NCBI GenBank assembly: GCA_910575245.1
Contig: CAJTEN010000026.1
Coordinates: 1-64,000, forward strand
Reading direction: 5' to 3'
Length of the DNA: 64,000 nucleotides
Source: Clostridia bacterium
Lineage (GTDB): Bacteria; Bacillota; Clostridia; Lachnospirales; Lachnospiraceae
A program made the position numbers and the translations under genes. Within the stretch, counting starts at the first letter, position 1. Each line of letters opens with the position of its first letter. Of the stretch, positions 51,236 through 59,896 are shown piece after piece. The notes below the pieces were generated by a model. That model was given only the letters and a program-made list of their open reading frames with translations, was not told where the DNA came from and did not search any database.

Positions 51236-51853
51236 CTAACCCGGTATTTCAATGAATGCCAATGTTCCAAGAGCCGTCATATCCACTACAACATGATCTG
51301 CTCTGATCTCAGCCACCTTAATCTCCAGACACTGTCCGTTAACGATCCGGAAAACTTTAATATTCTGTCCGGCCATAACGCCTCTCATGTAAAAATTCAC
51401 TCTTGCGGTCTGGAAACCCTTTATGGATGCGTTGACCCGCACAACGTTCAATACTCTGCCGCCCAGAAGCGAAGCATGTGCTTTCGCAGAGTAGACATCT
51501 GCCAGCGTTGGCTTTAACACAGAAAACACCTGATTGCTGGGCGCCCCGTTGATGATAACATGTCCGCCCTGCCCGACCGGAATAACATTCTCAAGTCCCG
51601 GAACCGTTGTGACTGCGTTATTCATATACTCACCGACAGTTTTGCCCTCCGCCGCCGCTGCCGCTGCTATATCCGCAGGTACGGAAGATGCTTCGACTGC
51701 CGGGCCCGGCGCTGACGGTGCCGGTGCCGGAGTTTCAGATTTGTTTCCGCCTGAATTCCCGGATACTGATGATGCATCCGGACTTTTCGCTGCCATAACA
51801 GGCATCGTGGACAGCATGGTTCCTACCAGTATAAGTGCTAACAGCTTTTTCAT
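51236..51853 (-). CDS. Small secreted protein with VSGN motif, unknown function
   Basis: 205 residues. Signal peptide (KKLLALILVGTMLSTMPVMA, 2-21), then a low-complexity Ser/Pro/Ala stretch with SSVSGNSGGNK (about 28-38), and a folded C-terminal half of beta character (VFSVLKPTLADVYSAK... RVNFYMRGVMAGQNIKVFRIVNG...). No LPXTG or transmembrane tail. It lies between the sortase-like lipoprotein and the sugar transferase in the glycan locus. AAGGAGGG precedes the ATG at 51853. No family was recognised. Confidence 0.75.
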   Translation of the reverse strand: MKKLLALILVGTMLSTMPVMAAKSPDASSVSGNSGGNKSETPAPAPSAPGPAVEASSVPADIAAAAAAEGKTVGEYMNNAVTTVPGLENVIPVGQGGHVIINGAPSNQVFSVLKPTLADVYSAKAHASLLGGRVLNVVRVNASIKGFQTARVNFYMRGVMAGQNIKVFRIVNGQCLEIKVAEIRADHVVVDMTALGTLAFIEIPG

Positions 51854-51939
51854 TGTAATCCCTCCTTCCTTCATTTAAGTGTGGTTTATATTCACGTTTA
51901 AAAACGCAAATAACTCATTTATCTGATTCCCCCGAATAT

Positions 51940-52704
51940 CTATTCCGTAACCACTCTGTTGATGGTTCCTGCCGCATCTTCTATCAGAACTGCAACAACT
52001 ACAAACTGGCTCTCTGCACTTTCTTCTTTCTGTGTCGTGAGTGTGATAACATAGTTATATGCGCTGACATTCTCCCACCCTTCCCGCAGATTCATATCCA
52101 TATCTCTGGTTCCGTACAGATCGTCAAGGAACTGCCCGCATCCGGACAGATATGTGAAATCGTAAGTACGGATCAGGCTTGTATTCTCTCTTTCATAAGC
52201 GGCGAAAATCTCATAAGTCAGGACATTTCCGTCCAGATACAGATAGGCATACTCATGGTCTTTGAAGAAATCAGGATCCGCAAACCTGTACAGACCGGCA
52301 AATAAGCCTGTTTCATCCGTTCCTGTTTTGCCGTGTAATACGGTGTTAAAATCACACATGCCCGTCAAATTTGCAAGTTCGATATACACAGCGCCTGTGT
52401 CATCTTCTTCTCCATAAGCATTATGGTTTTCGTAGAAAGTATCTGATTGTTCGCTCTGTAAAACAGGACAATCTATTGCCGCGTCCGGGATATAGAGCCA
52501 TGCAAAGATATCAGGATTCTTTTCTCTTAATACTTCAAAGTCAACCTGTGCATCCGCCGCGCTTTCGCCTGCAAAGCTTTCGGCCTGACGCAGCCCGGAT
52601 CCGTTTCCTGTATTCCCCGTTCCTGTCCCTCCACATGCACATACCATGGCGGTAACCAATATCAGTAATGACATAATTCCTGTTCTTTTCATAATCTTTT
52701 GCAT
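51940..52704 (-). CDS. Class B sortase-like lipoprotein without catalytic Cys
   Basis: 254 residues: lipoprotein-type signal (C24 likely), then a sortase B-like fold: FEVLREKNPDIFAWLYIPDAAIDCPVLQ (56-83), YENHNAYGEEDDTGAVYIEL, NTVLHGKTGTDETGLFAGLYRF (His124), and a final strand pair YVITLTTQ (218-225) with ESQFVVVAVLIE. In active class B sortases these positions read TLSTC and R-x-v-v. Here the Cys is Gln225 and the Arg is missing, so transpeptidase activity is not expected. It may be a binding or scaffold protein for glycan attachment. It lies 28 bp downstream of the kinase-ligase gene. Confidence 0.78.
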   Translation of the reverse strand: MQKIMKRTGIMSLLILVTAMVCACGGTGTGNTGNGSGLRQAESFAGESAADAQVDFEVLREKNPDIFAWLYIPDAAIDCPVLQSEQSDTFYENHNAYGEEDDTGAVYIELANLTGMCDFNTVLHGKTGTDETGLFAGLYRFADPDFFKDHEYAYLYLDGNVLTYEIFAAYERENTSLIRTYDFTYLSGCGQFLDDLYGTRDMDMNLREGWENVSAYNYVITLTTQKEESAESQFVVVAVLIEDAAGTINRVVTE

Positions 52705-52732
52705 AGCCCTACCTCATCCTGCGAACAGTTTC

Positions 52733-54646
52733 CTACTCAACCTTTTCATAAAACACATCCAGAATCATTTCATACAAGGCATCTTCATCCGGGTAGAATT
52801 CTTCAAATTCTTCTCCCATAACGGTTTCACCTTCCATCGTGTAGAAATTGTCTTCGTCGAATTTATAATCCGGCAGCACTGATGCCAGATAAGCAGCTTT
52901 ATGCGGAGAAATATCAGTAACCATCTGCGGTGATACTGCCTGGTACAGATTCAAAGCCACGGAGATATCTTTGCCCACTTCCTGTTTTGCCTTATTGACT
53001 AAATTGGTCAGATATTGCTGCTGTCTTAACAGCCGCGTATCCGCGGAACCAAAAATATCAGTATCCCTGTATTTCACATACCAGAAAGCGCTATCCCCGC
53101 TTAAATGTACGTTGCTGCCTTCCACAAGGCCGGCGTCAATCTTTGTCAGATCTTCCAATACCACCAAATCTATGCCGCCCACCGCATCATTAATAGTGGG
53201 TATGGCACTCATATTGACGGCAGCATATCCGTGTATGGGCAGGTTGTAGAACAACTTCTCTACTGCTTTCTTCTGATATTCACAGCTCTTCTTCATCCCG
53301 TCGCCGAAGCCGTGCTGCACCGCGATCTGGGCTTTCGTCGTGGTGATATATACGCCGTTTCCATTGTAGACATCAATATCTGTCATCGTATTGCGATTGA
53401 TTCCGATGATTTTAATACTGCTGTCTTTCGGATTCATAACTGCCAGGAACATGGCATCCGCCTGTCCGCCTTCCGTCCCTTCCTCTACTGCCTGTGCATC
53501 ACTGTCCTTATCAATACCCATAATGAGAAACGTGAGAACTTCCTGATTATATTGATAGATCGTATCCTGATATTTAACCCAGCCATCCTGCCACTTGATT
53601 TCTTCCTCTTTCACCAGCCCATCGGCGCCTATGGTGGTCGGCAAATCAGGCCGCACACCGTCTGACACACTCATCAAGTTTCTTTTTCCCATAGCTATAA
53701 CGGTTACAAATCCCCCCAGAAACAATCCGCATATAAGCAGAACAGCGGCCGCTGTCACAAGAATACGTTTTGCCAGCCTTTTGGCGGCCTGCTTGATCTT
53801 CTGCTTCCTTATCTGTCTTTTCTCTTTCCTTTCCTTCTCCCTCTTCTCCTGCTCCTCCCGCTTCTGCTTCTCATGAAATTCTCTCTGAAGCTCGATAAGC
53901 TTCTGTTCTTCCTTCTCCTGCTTTTCTGCGGATTTAGAATCCGCCCCGTATTCGCCGTAATATTTGCCGTAGTATTTGCCATAATATTTACCGTAATGTC
54001 CATAATACCCCTTGCCGTTCATATCGACTTTATTCAGGACGACACCCAAAATACGGCTTCCGGTTTTATCAAGCTGATCCTTTACCTTCTGGACAAAGCG
54101 GTAACTGACTGCATTGTTTTCTACCACCAATACGGTGCCGTCGCAGTTCCTTGCCACTACCGCGGCATCTATAACACTGCCAAGGGGCGGCGTGTCAACA
54201 ATGATATAGGTAAACGATTCTTTCATGACATCCAGCATCTCGGCAAATTTCCTGCTTCCGAGAAGCTCGCTGGGATTGGGCGGCACAGGACCGGAAAAAA
54301 GCACATAAAGCTTCGGGATATCCGTTTCACATACCGCGTCCATATATTGATGTTTCCCGATCAGGCAATGGCTCAGGCCGAATTTCACCGCACCTGTCTT
54401 ATACCGCCCTATCAAGACCGACTTACGCATATCCGCGTCAATAAGCAATGTCGCATTACCGGCCTCCGCAAATGACTTGGCCAGCTCCATGGCAACGCTG
54501 GATTTCCCTTCATGTGCCATACAGCTGGTGACCGCAATTACTTTGATATCGTCCCCGCAGAACTCTATGTTGCTGCGCAATGTCTTGAAAGCTTCTTTTA
54601 TATAAAAACCGTTCTTCTTTTGAAAGTACAGCTTTACCTCCTGCAT
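52733..54646 (-). CDS. Fusion of BY-kinase (CpsD) and LytR-CpsA-Psr ligase
   Basis: 637 residues. N-terminal bacterial tyrosine kinase: Walker A HEGKSS (45-50), Walker A' LLIDADMR (67-74), Walker B YIIVDTPP (147-154), then the tyrosine cluster GYYGHYGKYYGKYYGKYYG (213-231). A charged coiled coil (about 240-290) leads to one membrane helix (295-318). The outer part is an LCP domain: LTFLIMGIDK (371-380), ADAMFLAVMNP, GINRNTM with the catalytic Arg418, and YVKYRDTD...DTRLLRQQQYL (523-545). One chain thus carries kinase inside and glycan-to-wall ligase outside. It lies 2 bp after cpsC. Confidence 0.88.
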   Translation of the reverse strand: MQEVKLYFQKKNGFYIKEAFKTLRSNIEFCGDDIKVIAVTSCMAHEGKSSVAMELAKSFAEAGNATLLIDADMRKSVLIGRYKTGAVKFGLSHCLIGKHQYMDAVCETDIPKLYVLFSGPVPPNPSELLGSRKFAEMLDVMKESFTYIIVDTPPLGSVIDAAVVARNCDGTVLVVENNAVSYRFVQKVKDQLDKTGSRILGVVLNKVDMNGKGYYGHYGKYYGKYYGKYYGEYGADSKSAEKQEKEEQKLIELQREFHEKQKREEQEKREKERKEKRQIRKQKIKQAAKRLAKRILVTAAAVLLICGLFLGGFVTVIAMGKRNLMSVSDGVRPDLPTTIGADGLVKEEEIKWQDGWVKYQDTIYQYNQEVLTFLIMGIDKDSDAQAVEEGTEGGQADAMFLAVMNPKDSSIKIIGINRNTMTDIDVYNGNGVYITTTKAQIAVQHGFGDGMKKSCEYQKKAVEKLFYNLPIHGYAAVNMSAIPTINDAVGGIDLVVLEDLTKIDAGLVEGSNVHLSGDSAFWYVKYRDTDIFGSADTRLLRQQQYLTNLVNKAKQEVGKDISVALNLYQAVSPQMVTDISPHKAAYLASVLPDYKFDEDNFYTMEGETVMGEEFEEFYPDEDALYEMILDVFYEKVE

Positions 54647-54648
54647 CC

Positions 54649-55380
54649 TTACTTCCTCTTAATCTTTCTCTTTTTCGCAGTGTTATCTTCCGTGATGGCC
54701 GGGATCATCGCAAGTGTGCTGATCCCCAGATATTTCTCCACATCTTCCGAGGACTTGATGGTATCATCCAGCAGAAATATGATTAAGATAACTGCGCAGG
54801 CCAAAAACGCCCCTGCAATGCCGCCTGCCAGTGTCCATTTCAAGACGCTAGGGCCGGACTTCTCCGCAGGCATATTGGCTGTCTCTACTACATTAACCGC
54901 TTCGATATCCATTACGTTCTGGATATGTTCTCCCGCCACTTCCCTGATACAGTTCGCAATTCTCATAGCCTGCTCCGGATTCGTATGCTCTACCGTAATA
55001 GACACCACACGCGTATCCACAGGAGTATTCACCGACACCTTTTTCATCAAGTCTTCATACTCCATATCTTCCAGGGAAAGCTCTTCTACCACTTTCTCCA
55101 GGACATACCTGCTGCTGATCAGCTCCGCATAGTCTTTCGTTAACTGTGTCCCCATCTGCACATCCGTATAGGTAACCGTTGTGTCTTCTGTTTTGTTCAA
55201 AATATATATCTTGGTAGTTGATTCAAAAACCGGAGCCAACACGTAAGAGCTGACTGCAAAACAAATAAGTGCTGTCACGAAGCCGGCACCCAGGATAATC
55301 CAGAATCTGCTGAACAATATATGGATAATCTCCAGCAGATCAAACTCAATTTCATTGTTATTTTCTCTATGGTTTTCCAT
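54649..55380 (-). CDS. cpsC: Wzz/CpsC chain-length and kinase-modulator protein
   Basis: 243 residues. Two membrane helices (about 26-48 and 186-208) flank an extracytoplasmic coiled domain (AYTDVQMGTQLTKDY-like region, YVLEKVVEELSLEDM). The C-terminal cytoplasmic tail (DDTIKSSEDVEKYLGISTLAMIP... KRKIKRK) is the kinase-activating part. The family activates CpsD-type BY-kinases and sets chain length. The first residues NNNEIEFDLLEIIHILFSRFW are typical. Confidence 0.92.
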   Translation of the reverse strand: MENHRENNNEIEFDLLEIIHILFSRFWIILGAGFVTALICFAVSSYVLAPVFESTTKIYILNKTEDTTVTYTDVQMGTQLTKDYAELISSRYVLEKVVEELSLEDMEYEDLMKKVSVNTPVDTRVVSITVEHTNPEQAMRIANCIREVAGEHIQNVMDIEAVNVVETANMPAEKSGPSVLKWTLAGGIAGAFLACAVILIIFLLDDTIKSSEDVEKYLGISTLAMIPAITEDNTAKKRKIKRK

Positions 55381-55397
55381 TCCGTTCTTCTTCCTGC

Positions 55398-56135
55398 TTA
55401 TAGATACAAAGCTGTCTCTTTATCCCTGGCCACATGCATCGGATTCTCACAGAACAGTTTCCGGCAGTAATCCTCACCATACTTTTTTCTGATATAATCC
55501 GCACAATCTGAAAGATAAGGCGCCCTTTTCCCCAAATCATGCGCATCCGTTGCAACAAAATGAACCTGCCTCTGTTTCAATATATTTTTAACGAACCGTT
55601 TAACCTTCGAGCCGGATTTCCCCATAATACTGCCGGCATTCACCTGGATATAGCAGCCCATTTCAATCAGATCGTCTATTCCGTATTTCTGGGAGCAGAC
55701 GTTCTGATACCGCTCCACATGCGCCAGAATGGGATAGTACCCGCCCGTCAGCAGAGAATAGATCCCATTGCGGATATAATCAAAATCCGAAGGCGGGCCA
55801 AACTCCACGAGCACATAACGGGAACCTGCCATAGTTCCTGTCAGCCCGCTTTCAAGCTCCTCCAAAAGTCCGCTTCGGTAATACAGTTCACTCCCCAGAT
55901 ACAGTTCTATATGTATATCTTCTTCCGCCGTCATCTCCCGCAGCTTGTCTGCCCTGCATGCCATTTCAAGTAAATGCGTATGGCGATGTCCCGGCTTATT
56001 ATGGGGCGTGAGAATCATGCCGGATATGCCGTCATCTGCCGCACATTTGAGCATCCGCATACTCATTTCAAAGCTGTCCGCCCCATCGTCCACTCCGGGT
56101 AAAATATGAGAATGAATATCGATAAGTTCTTTCAT
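55398..56135 (-). CDS. cpsB: CpsB/YwqE-type protein-tyrosine phosphatase (PHP fold)
   Basis: 245 residues. Metal ligands are obvious: DIHSHILPGVDDGA (7-20), MILTPHNKPGH (TPH), ELYLGSELYY, PILAHVERYQ and FVATDAHDLGKR. It dephosphorylates the tyrosine cluster of the BY-kinase. It is first in the glycan operon, 17 bp upstream of cpsC and about 60-65 nt from the predicted start of transcription. Confidence 0.92.
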   Translation of the reverse strand: MKELIDIHSHILPGVDDGADSFEMSMRMLKCAADDGISGMILTPHNKPGHRHTHLLEMACRADKLREMTAEEDIHIELYLGSELYYRSGLLEELESGLTGTMAGSRYVLVEFGPPSDFDYIRNGIYSLLTGGYYPILAHVERYQNVCSQKYGIDDLIEMGCYIQVNAGSIMGKSGSKVKRFVKNILKQRQVHFVATDAHDLGKRAPYLSDCADYIRKKYGEDYCRKLFCENPMHVARDKETALYL

Positions 56136-56169
56136 TTGTCACCATGAATCATTTATAAAATTAACATCT

Positions 56170-56251
56170 CGCTAAATTTAAACTAATACCATGCTTCATT
56201 ATAATAGATTTAATCTTTCACGTCAATCAAAACGCCTTATTTAATTTAGCG
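56170..56251 (-). promoter_or_regulatory. Glycan operon promoter flanked by inverted CGCTAAATT boxes
   Basis: Minus strand TTGACG (56221-56226), 17 bp, TATAAT (56198-56203). Two 12-13 bp boxes, CGCTAAATTTAAA (56170-56182) and TTTAATTTAGCG (56240-56251), are inverted relative to each other and sit just downstream and upstream of the promoter. The spacing suits a loop-forming repressor. The divergent HTH protein is a candidate. Confidence 0.7.
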
Positions 56252-56278
56252 AATGAAATGTATGCGTAATGTACAATC

Positions 56279-56381
56279 TATAGTTAACGACATTAGAAAT
56301 TTCGTTTTCGGCTTTGCAGGAGCTACCGTATATAGCTCCTGCAAGAGCCGGGAACAGAAATTTGTTATGTCGTTTACTATA
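56279..56381. repeat. Very long hairpin (about 46-bp imperfect stem)
   Basis: The arms from TATAGTTAACGACATT to GCAGGAGCTA (56279-56325) and their inverted counterpart (56333-56381) pair nearly throughout, with a few mismatches and a 7-nt loop. The outer ends TATAGT/ACTATA look like short terminal repeats, so a miniature mobile element is possible. The right end supplies the TATAAT that may serve the HTH gene. Confidence 0.7.
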
Positions 56382-56423
56382 ATACATATGATCAAGGCTT
56401 TGGAAAGGGTATGGTTATAATTG

Positions 56424-56738
56424 ATGTATGAAAATTTTCTCCCCGACAGGCTGGCCGAATTAAGAATGCAAAAAGGCATTTCCGCCCGTGATATGTCTTT
56501 ATCCCTGGGACAGGCAAACAATTATATCAATACAATTGAGAATAAAAAGTCGCTGCCATCCATGCAGTCATTTTTCTATATTTGCGAGTTTCTGGATATT
56601 ACCCCACAGGAGTTTTTTGACGAGGGCAATTCCAATCCGAAAATGCTGAAAACCTTTGTTGATGAGGCAAAAAAACTGGATTGCGAATCATTTTCACATA
56701 TCCTCGGCATCATGAAAGAACTGAACAGGCATAAATAA
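56424..56738 (+). CDS. XRE-family regulator divergent from the glycan operon
   Basis: 104 residues. HTH: LPDRLAELRMQKGISARDMSLSLGQANNYINTIENKKSLPSMQSFFYICEFLDITPQEFF (about 6-65), SinR/ClgR-like single HTH; the C-terminal 40 residues (MLKTFVDEAKKLDCESFSHILGIMKELNR) may dimerise. An in-frame TTG one codon earlier is possible. Its place beside the cps promoter suggests it controls the locus; this is inference. Confidence 0.85.
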   Translation: MYENFLPDRLAELRMQKGISARDMSLSLGQANNYINTIENKKSLPSMQSFFYICEFLDITPQEFFDEGNSNPKMLKTFVDEAKKLDCESFSHILGIMKELNRHK

Positions 56739-56770
56739 TGTCCTGTCCTTGAACCGGTGCCGGAAACATA

Positions 56771-56812
56771 TAAAAACAGCCGCCCGGAACGTTTCATATC
56801 CGGAACGACTGC
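56771..56812 (-). terminator. Terminator of the Asp-box membrane protein gene
   Basis: Minus strand AGTCGTTC...GGGCGGCT stem with wobble pairs, followed by GTTTTTATAT. Confidence 0.55.
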
Positions 56813-56872
56813 TTCTGCCAGTTCTCCCTGTTCAACCAACTACCTCTGTCTGCTAATTATCCTCCTGATTTC

Positions 56873-58459
56873 TCACCATCGATAGTCCTCTCCTTCTGCT
56901 GTCCCCACATAACTCCAGCTTCTGCCCATATCCTCCGACTCATACAACCCGTAAACCCAGACCCCGTCCTCATAATAATCTCCGTCCGGTCCCTGGCCGG
57001 CCATCATATATAATTTTCCCTCTTCCTCCCATACTCTGTCAGGCATGATAAAGGGATTATACAGGCTTCCGTCGGGCAGTTCTATCTTCGCAGAAGGATA
57101 TGTGATCTCCTGAAAGCTCCTCCCGCCGTCTTCCGTCCGGAAGAACCGCCCAAGGCTTCCGCCGCTGTATGCAAGGCAGGAGAAACCGATCCTCTCATCC
57201 TCCAGAAAATCAATCCACTTGGCCAAACCGCCATGCCCCAGATAAGGATCCGCGTTTACCACCGAAGTATTGATGCCATCCACGGCTTCCAGAAGCACAT
57301 AGAAGCTACTGCCTGCCGCCCGGTCTACTCCGACCATCCGAAGCTGCGTACCATCCTTTCTCTGGTAGGAGCATTCTGCTTCGTACTCCCTCCACTCCTC
57401 CGGCATCTCTTCTATTATTATCCCGGCAGAAGACGCATCCGGGGATGTCTCTTCTGCGCTCCCGTCTCTTTCATCCTCCTCATATCGCCACTCTTCCAGA
57501 GAATCCTGTTCTATACCGCGGTAAACGGCATTATACAATTTGGTTCTGTCGTAATTGTCCAGATAAGGGGTGATATCCAGATAGCGCCTGCGTTCCTCGG
57601 AGAAATAGCCTATTTCCTCAAACTCTGTGATCTCTTGCAACTCTTCCACCAGATCACAGCAGGCATTGCTGAAAGCTTCCAGTTCTCCAGGCTGACGTCC
57701 GTTAAACCCCACAACGGGCACATAAACCGCCTCTCCCTCCTCATCCTCACGCTTCTCAAACTCCGTGACCCTGTTATGTCCATAGGAAAACTGCTGTGCC
57801 AGATAAGCAAAATACGACTCCTCGTAATCGTCTGTCATCTGGAAATCATTGGTCGCGGAAAATGTGAAATCATCTGCCTGAAAATAGTATTTGTCTCCTT
57901 CCTTCTGCAAATAAGATACCTGATTGTCATACCGGTCCGTGATCCAGAAAGCAACCTCTTCCTCACTGTAACCCGCAAACAGATTCTCCTCATCGTACAA
58001 AACCACAATATGTTGTTCCTCTCCCGCCATGTTCCGGGATGCGCCATCTTCGCCGCTTTCCAAAGCCATTCCGGCCGCCGGTTCCTGAGACAGATCATGC
58101 AGGAGGATCTCCACACCCGCAGGGTAGAACTGTACCTCCCAGTTCCCTTCCTGTAGCGGCTCCCCCTGGTTATTGACCGTGAAGTCTTCTGTCTTTATCC
58201 ACTCGCCGTCTCTCTCCACAAGCGCCCTTCCCTTTGTGCGCCCCTGTTCAGCGTCTCCGTAGGAAGCTATGGTAAGAAGGGATTTCCCCGCAGTTCCCCG
58301 CATCTGAAAAGTAACCGCTGTCCGGCCGTCCTGTGATTCTTCCTTTCCGATGAAGGTAATCTTATCGTTTGCTTCGTAAATGAACCATCCGGTCAGGCCA
58401 AAAAGCATGACCGCCGCAATACATGAAATCAGCACAATCAATTTTATGTGTTTTTTCAT
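56873..58459 (-). CDS. Membrane-anchored extracytoplasmic protein with two Asp-box motifs
   Basis: 528 residues. N-terminal anchor (KHIKLIVLISCIAAVMLFGLTGWFIYEA), then a large acidic extracytoplasmic part. Near the C-terminus two BNR/Asp-box sequences occur: RTEDGGRSF and SEDMGRSW, the turn signature of sialidase and other beta-propellers. Only two units are visible, and no sialidase Arg triad or FRIP motif was found. AAGGAG precedes the ATG at 58459. It lies 66 bp downstream of the MATE gene on the same strand; the function is unknown. Confidence 0.7.
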   Translation of the reverse strand: MKKHIKLIVLISCIAAVMLFGLTGWFIYEANDKITFIGKEESQDGRTAVTFQMRGTAGKSLLTIASYGDAEQGRTKGRALVERDGEWIKTEDFTVNNQGEPLQEGNWEVQFYPAGVEILLHDLSQEPAAGMALESGEDGASRNMAGEEQHIVVLYDEENLFAGYSEEEVAFWITDRYDNQVSYLQKEGDKYYFQADDFTFSATNDFQMTDDYEESYFAYLAQQFSYGHNRVTEFEKREDEEGEAVYVPVVGFNGRQPGELEAFSNACCDLVEELQEITEFEEIGYFSEERRRYLDITPYLDNYDRTKLYNAVYRGIEQDSLEEWRYEEDERDGSAEETSPDASSAGIIIEEMPEEWREYEAECSYQRKDGTQLRMVGVDRAAGSSFYVLLEAVDGINTSVVNADPYLGHGGLAKWIDFLEDERIGFSCLAYSGGSLGRFFRTEDGGRSFQEITYPSAKIELPDGSLYNPFIMPDRVWEEEGKLYMMAGQGPDGDYYEDGVWVYGLYESEDMGRSWSYVGTAEGEDYRW

Positions 58460-58525
58460 AATGAATACTCCTTTACTGCTGATTTGATTACCGGTAATTA
58501 ACAGGTATGGCAAAAAACTCTATCA

Positions 58526-59896
58526 TTAGGGGATAGATTTTCCATCCATTTCCCGCAGTTCCCTGACTACCATCACCACAATAACCTGAGTGAGTATGAA
58601 AGTAAGCCCGTCCGCCACAGGCTGTGCAAGCTGAAGGCCTGTCACACCGAATACGCGGGGCAGGATCAGGATTGCCGGAACAAAGAACAAGCCCTGCTTG
58701 CTGATGGCAGTAAGCGTCGCCCGGAAGCTGTACCCGATGGACTGAGTCAGCATGTTACCTATGATCACATATGCCTGAAAAGGAAGCAGACAGCACTGCA
58801 TCTTCAGCGCCAGCGCGCCGATCCGGACCACTTCCGCATCCTCCCTCCTGAACATACGCATAATCGGCGTGGAAACGGCGAACATAACAACGCCCATCAC
58901 TAACAGGAAGGCAAGCGCCACACGGCGGCAGAAAAAGTAAGATTCCAGCACCCGGCCATACCGCTTCGCCCCAAAGTTAAATCCGCATACCGGCTGGAAT
59001 CCCTGCCCGAAACCGATCAGGGCAGAATTAATAAACATCATGATCCTTGTTACGATAGACATGGCCGCCACCGCCGCGTCCCCGAAACCGGATGCGGCCA
59101 CATTCAGAAGAACAGAGGCCACACTTGCCAGCCCCTGCCGTCCCAGCGTCGGCAGCCCGGCAGACAGGATCTCCCCGTATACCCACCCCTGGAAAGTAAA
59201 GTATTTCGGCAGCGGCTTCAGCACATTATCCGAGCGGATCACCAAAACCAGCAAAATAACGAAACTTACAAACTGGCTGAAAATCGTGGCGATCGCCGCC
59301 CCGGAAATGCCCATGCCGAATCCGAAGATCAGGACAGGATCCAGAATCACATTCAGCACCCCTCCCGTGGTGATACCGATCATGGAAAGCGCCGCATTCC
59401 CCTGTGACCGAAGATGATTATTGAACACGAAAGAAACGGTCATGTAAGGTGCGGCAATCAGTATATACTTCCCATAATCTTTCGCATAAGGAGCGATTGT
59501 CTCCGTCGCGCCCAGAACGCGGACCAGACCGTCAATATGTAAGATGCCCAGAACCGCCAGTGCAAGCCCGAAGGCCAGGGCAGTATATACTGACGTCGAG
59601 CATGCTCTCTGCGCCTTCTCCTGCTCCTTGGCTCCTAACATCCTGGAGATATAGTTGCCGCTTCCCATGCCGAGCGTAAAGCCGATCGCCTGGATCATGG
59701 CCATCAGGGAAAAATTCACACCCACCGCACCGGAAGCGCTTGTACTTAACTGACTCACGAAGAAGGTGTCCGCCATGTTATATATAGACGTAATCAGCAT
59801 ACTGATAATCGTCGGAACCGCCAGTCTGGAAATCAGACGGCTGACCGGAGTCTCCGTCATCATTTTGTATTTCTCTTCGTAACTCATTGCTTTCAT
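58526..59896 (-). CDS. MATE family efflux transporter
   Basis: About 456 residues, 12 helices; VSRLISRLAVPTIISMLITSIYNMADTFFVSQLSTSASGAVGVNFSLMAMIQAIGFTLGMGSGNYISRMLGAKEQEKA is a typical start. It belongs to a different MATE branch (DinF/VmrA-like) from the pump at 10553. GGAG lies 9 nt before the ATG at 59896; ATG at 59911 is also open. Confidence 0.9.
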   Translation of the reverse strand: MKAMSYEEKYKMMTETPVSRLISRLAVPTIISMLITSIYNMADTFFVSQLSTSASGAVGVNFSLMAMIQAIGFTLGMGSGNYISRMLGAKEQEKAQRACSTSVYTALAFGLALAVLGILHIDGLVRVLGATETIAPYAKDYGKYILIAAPYMTVSFVFNNHLRSQGNAALSMIGITTGGVLNVILDPVLIFGFGMGISGAAIATIFSQFVSFVILLVLVIRSDNVLKPLPKYFTFQGWVYGEILSAGLPTLGRQGLASVASVLLNVAASGFGDAAVAAMSIVTRIMMFINSALIGFGQGFQPVCGFNFGAKRYGRVLESYFFCRRVALAFLLVMGVVMFAVSTPIMRMFRREDAEVVRIGALALKMQCCLLPFQAYVIIGNMLTQSIGYSFRATLTAISKQGLFFVPAILILPRVFGVTGLQLAQPVADGLTFILTQVIVVMVVRELREMDGKSIP

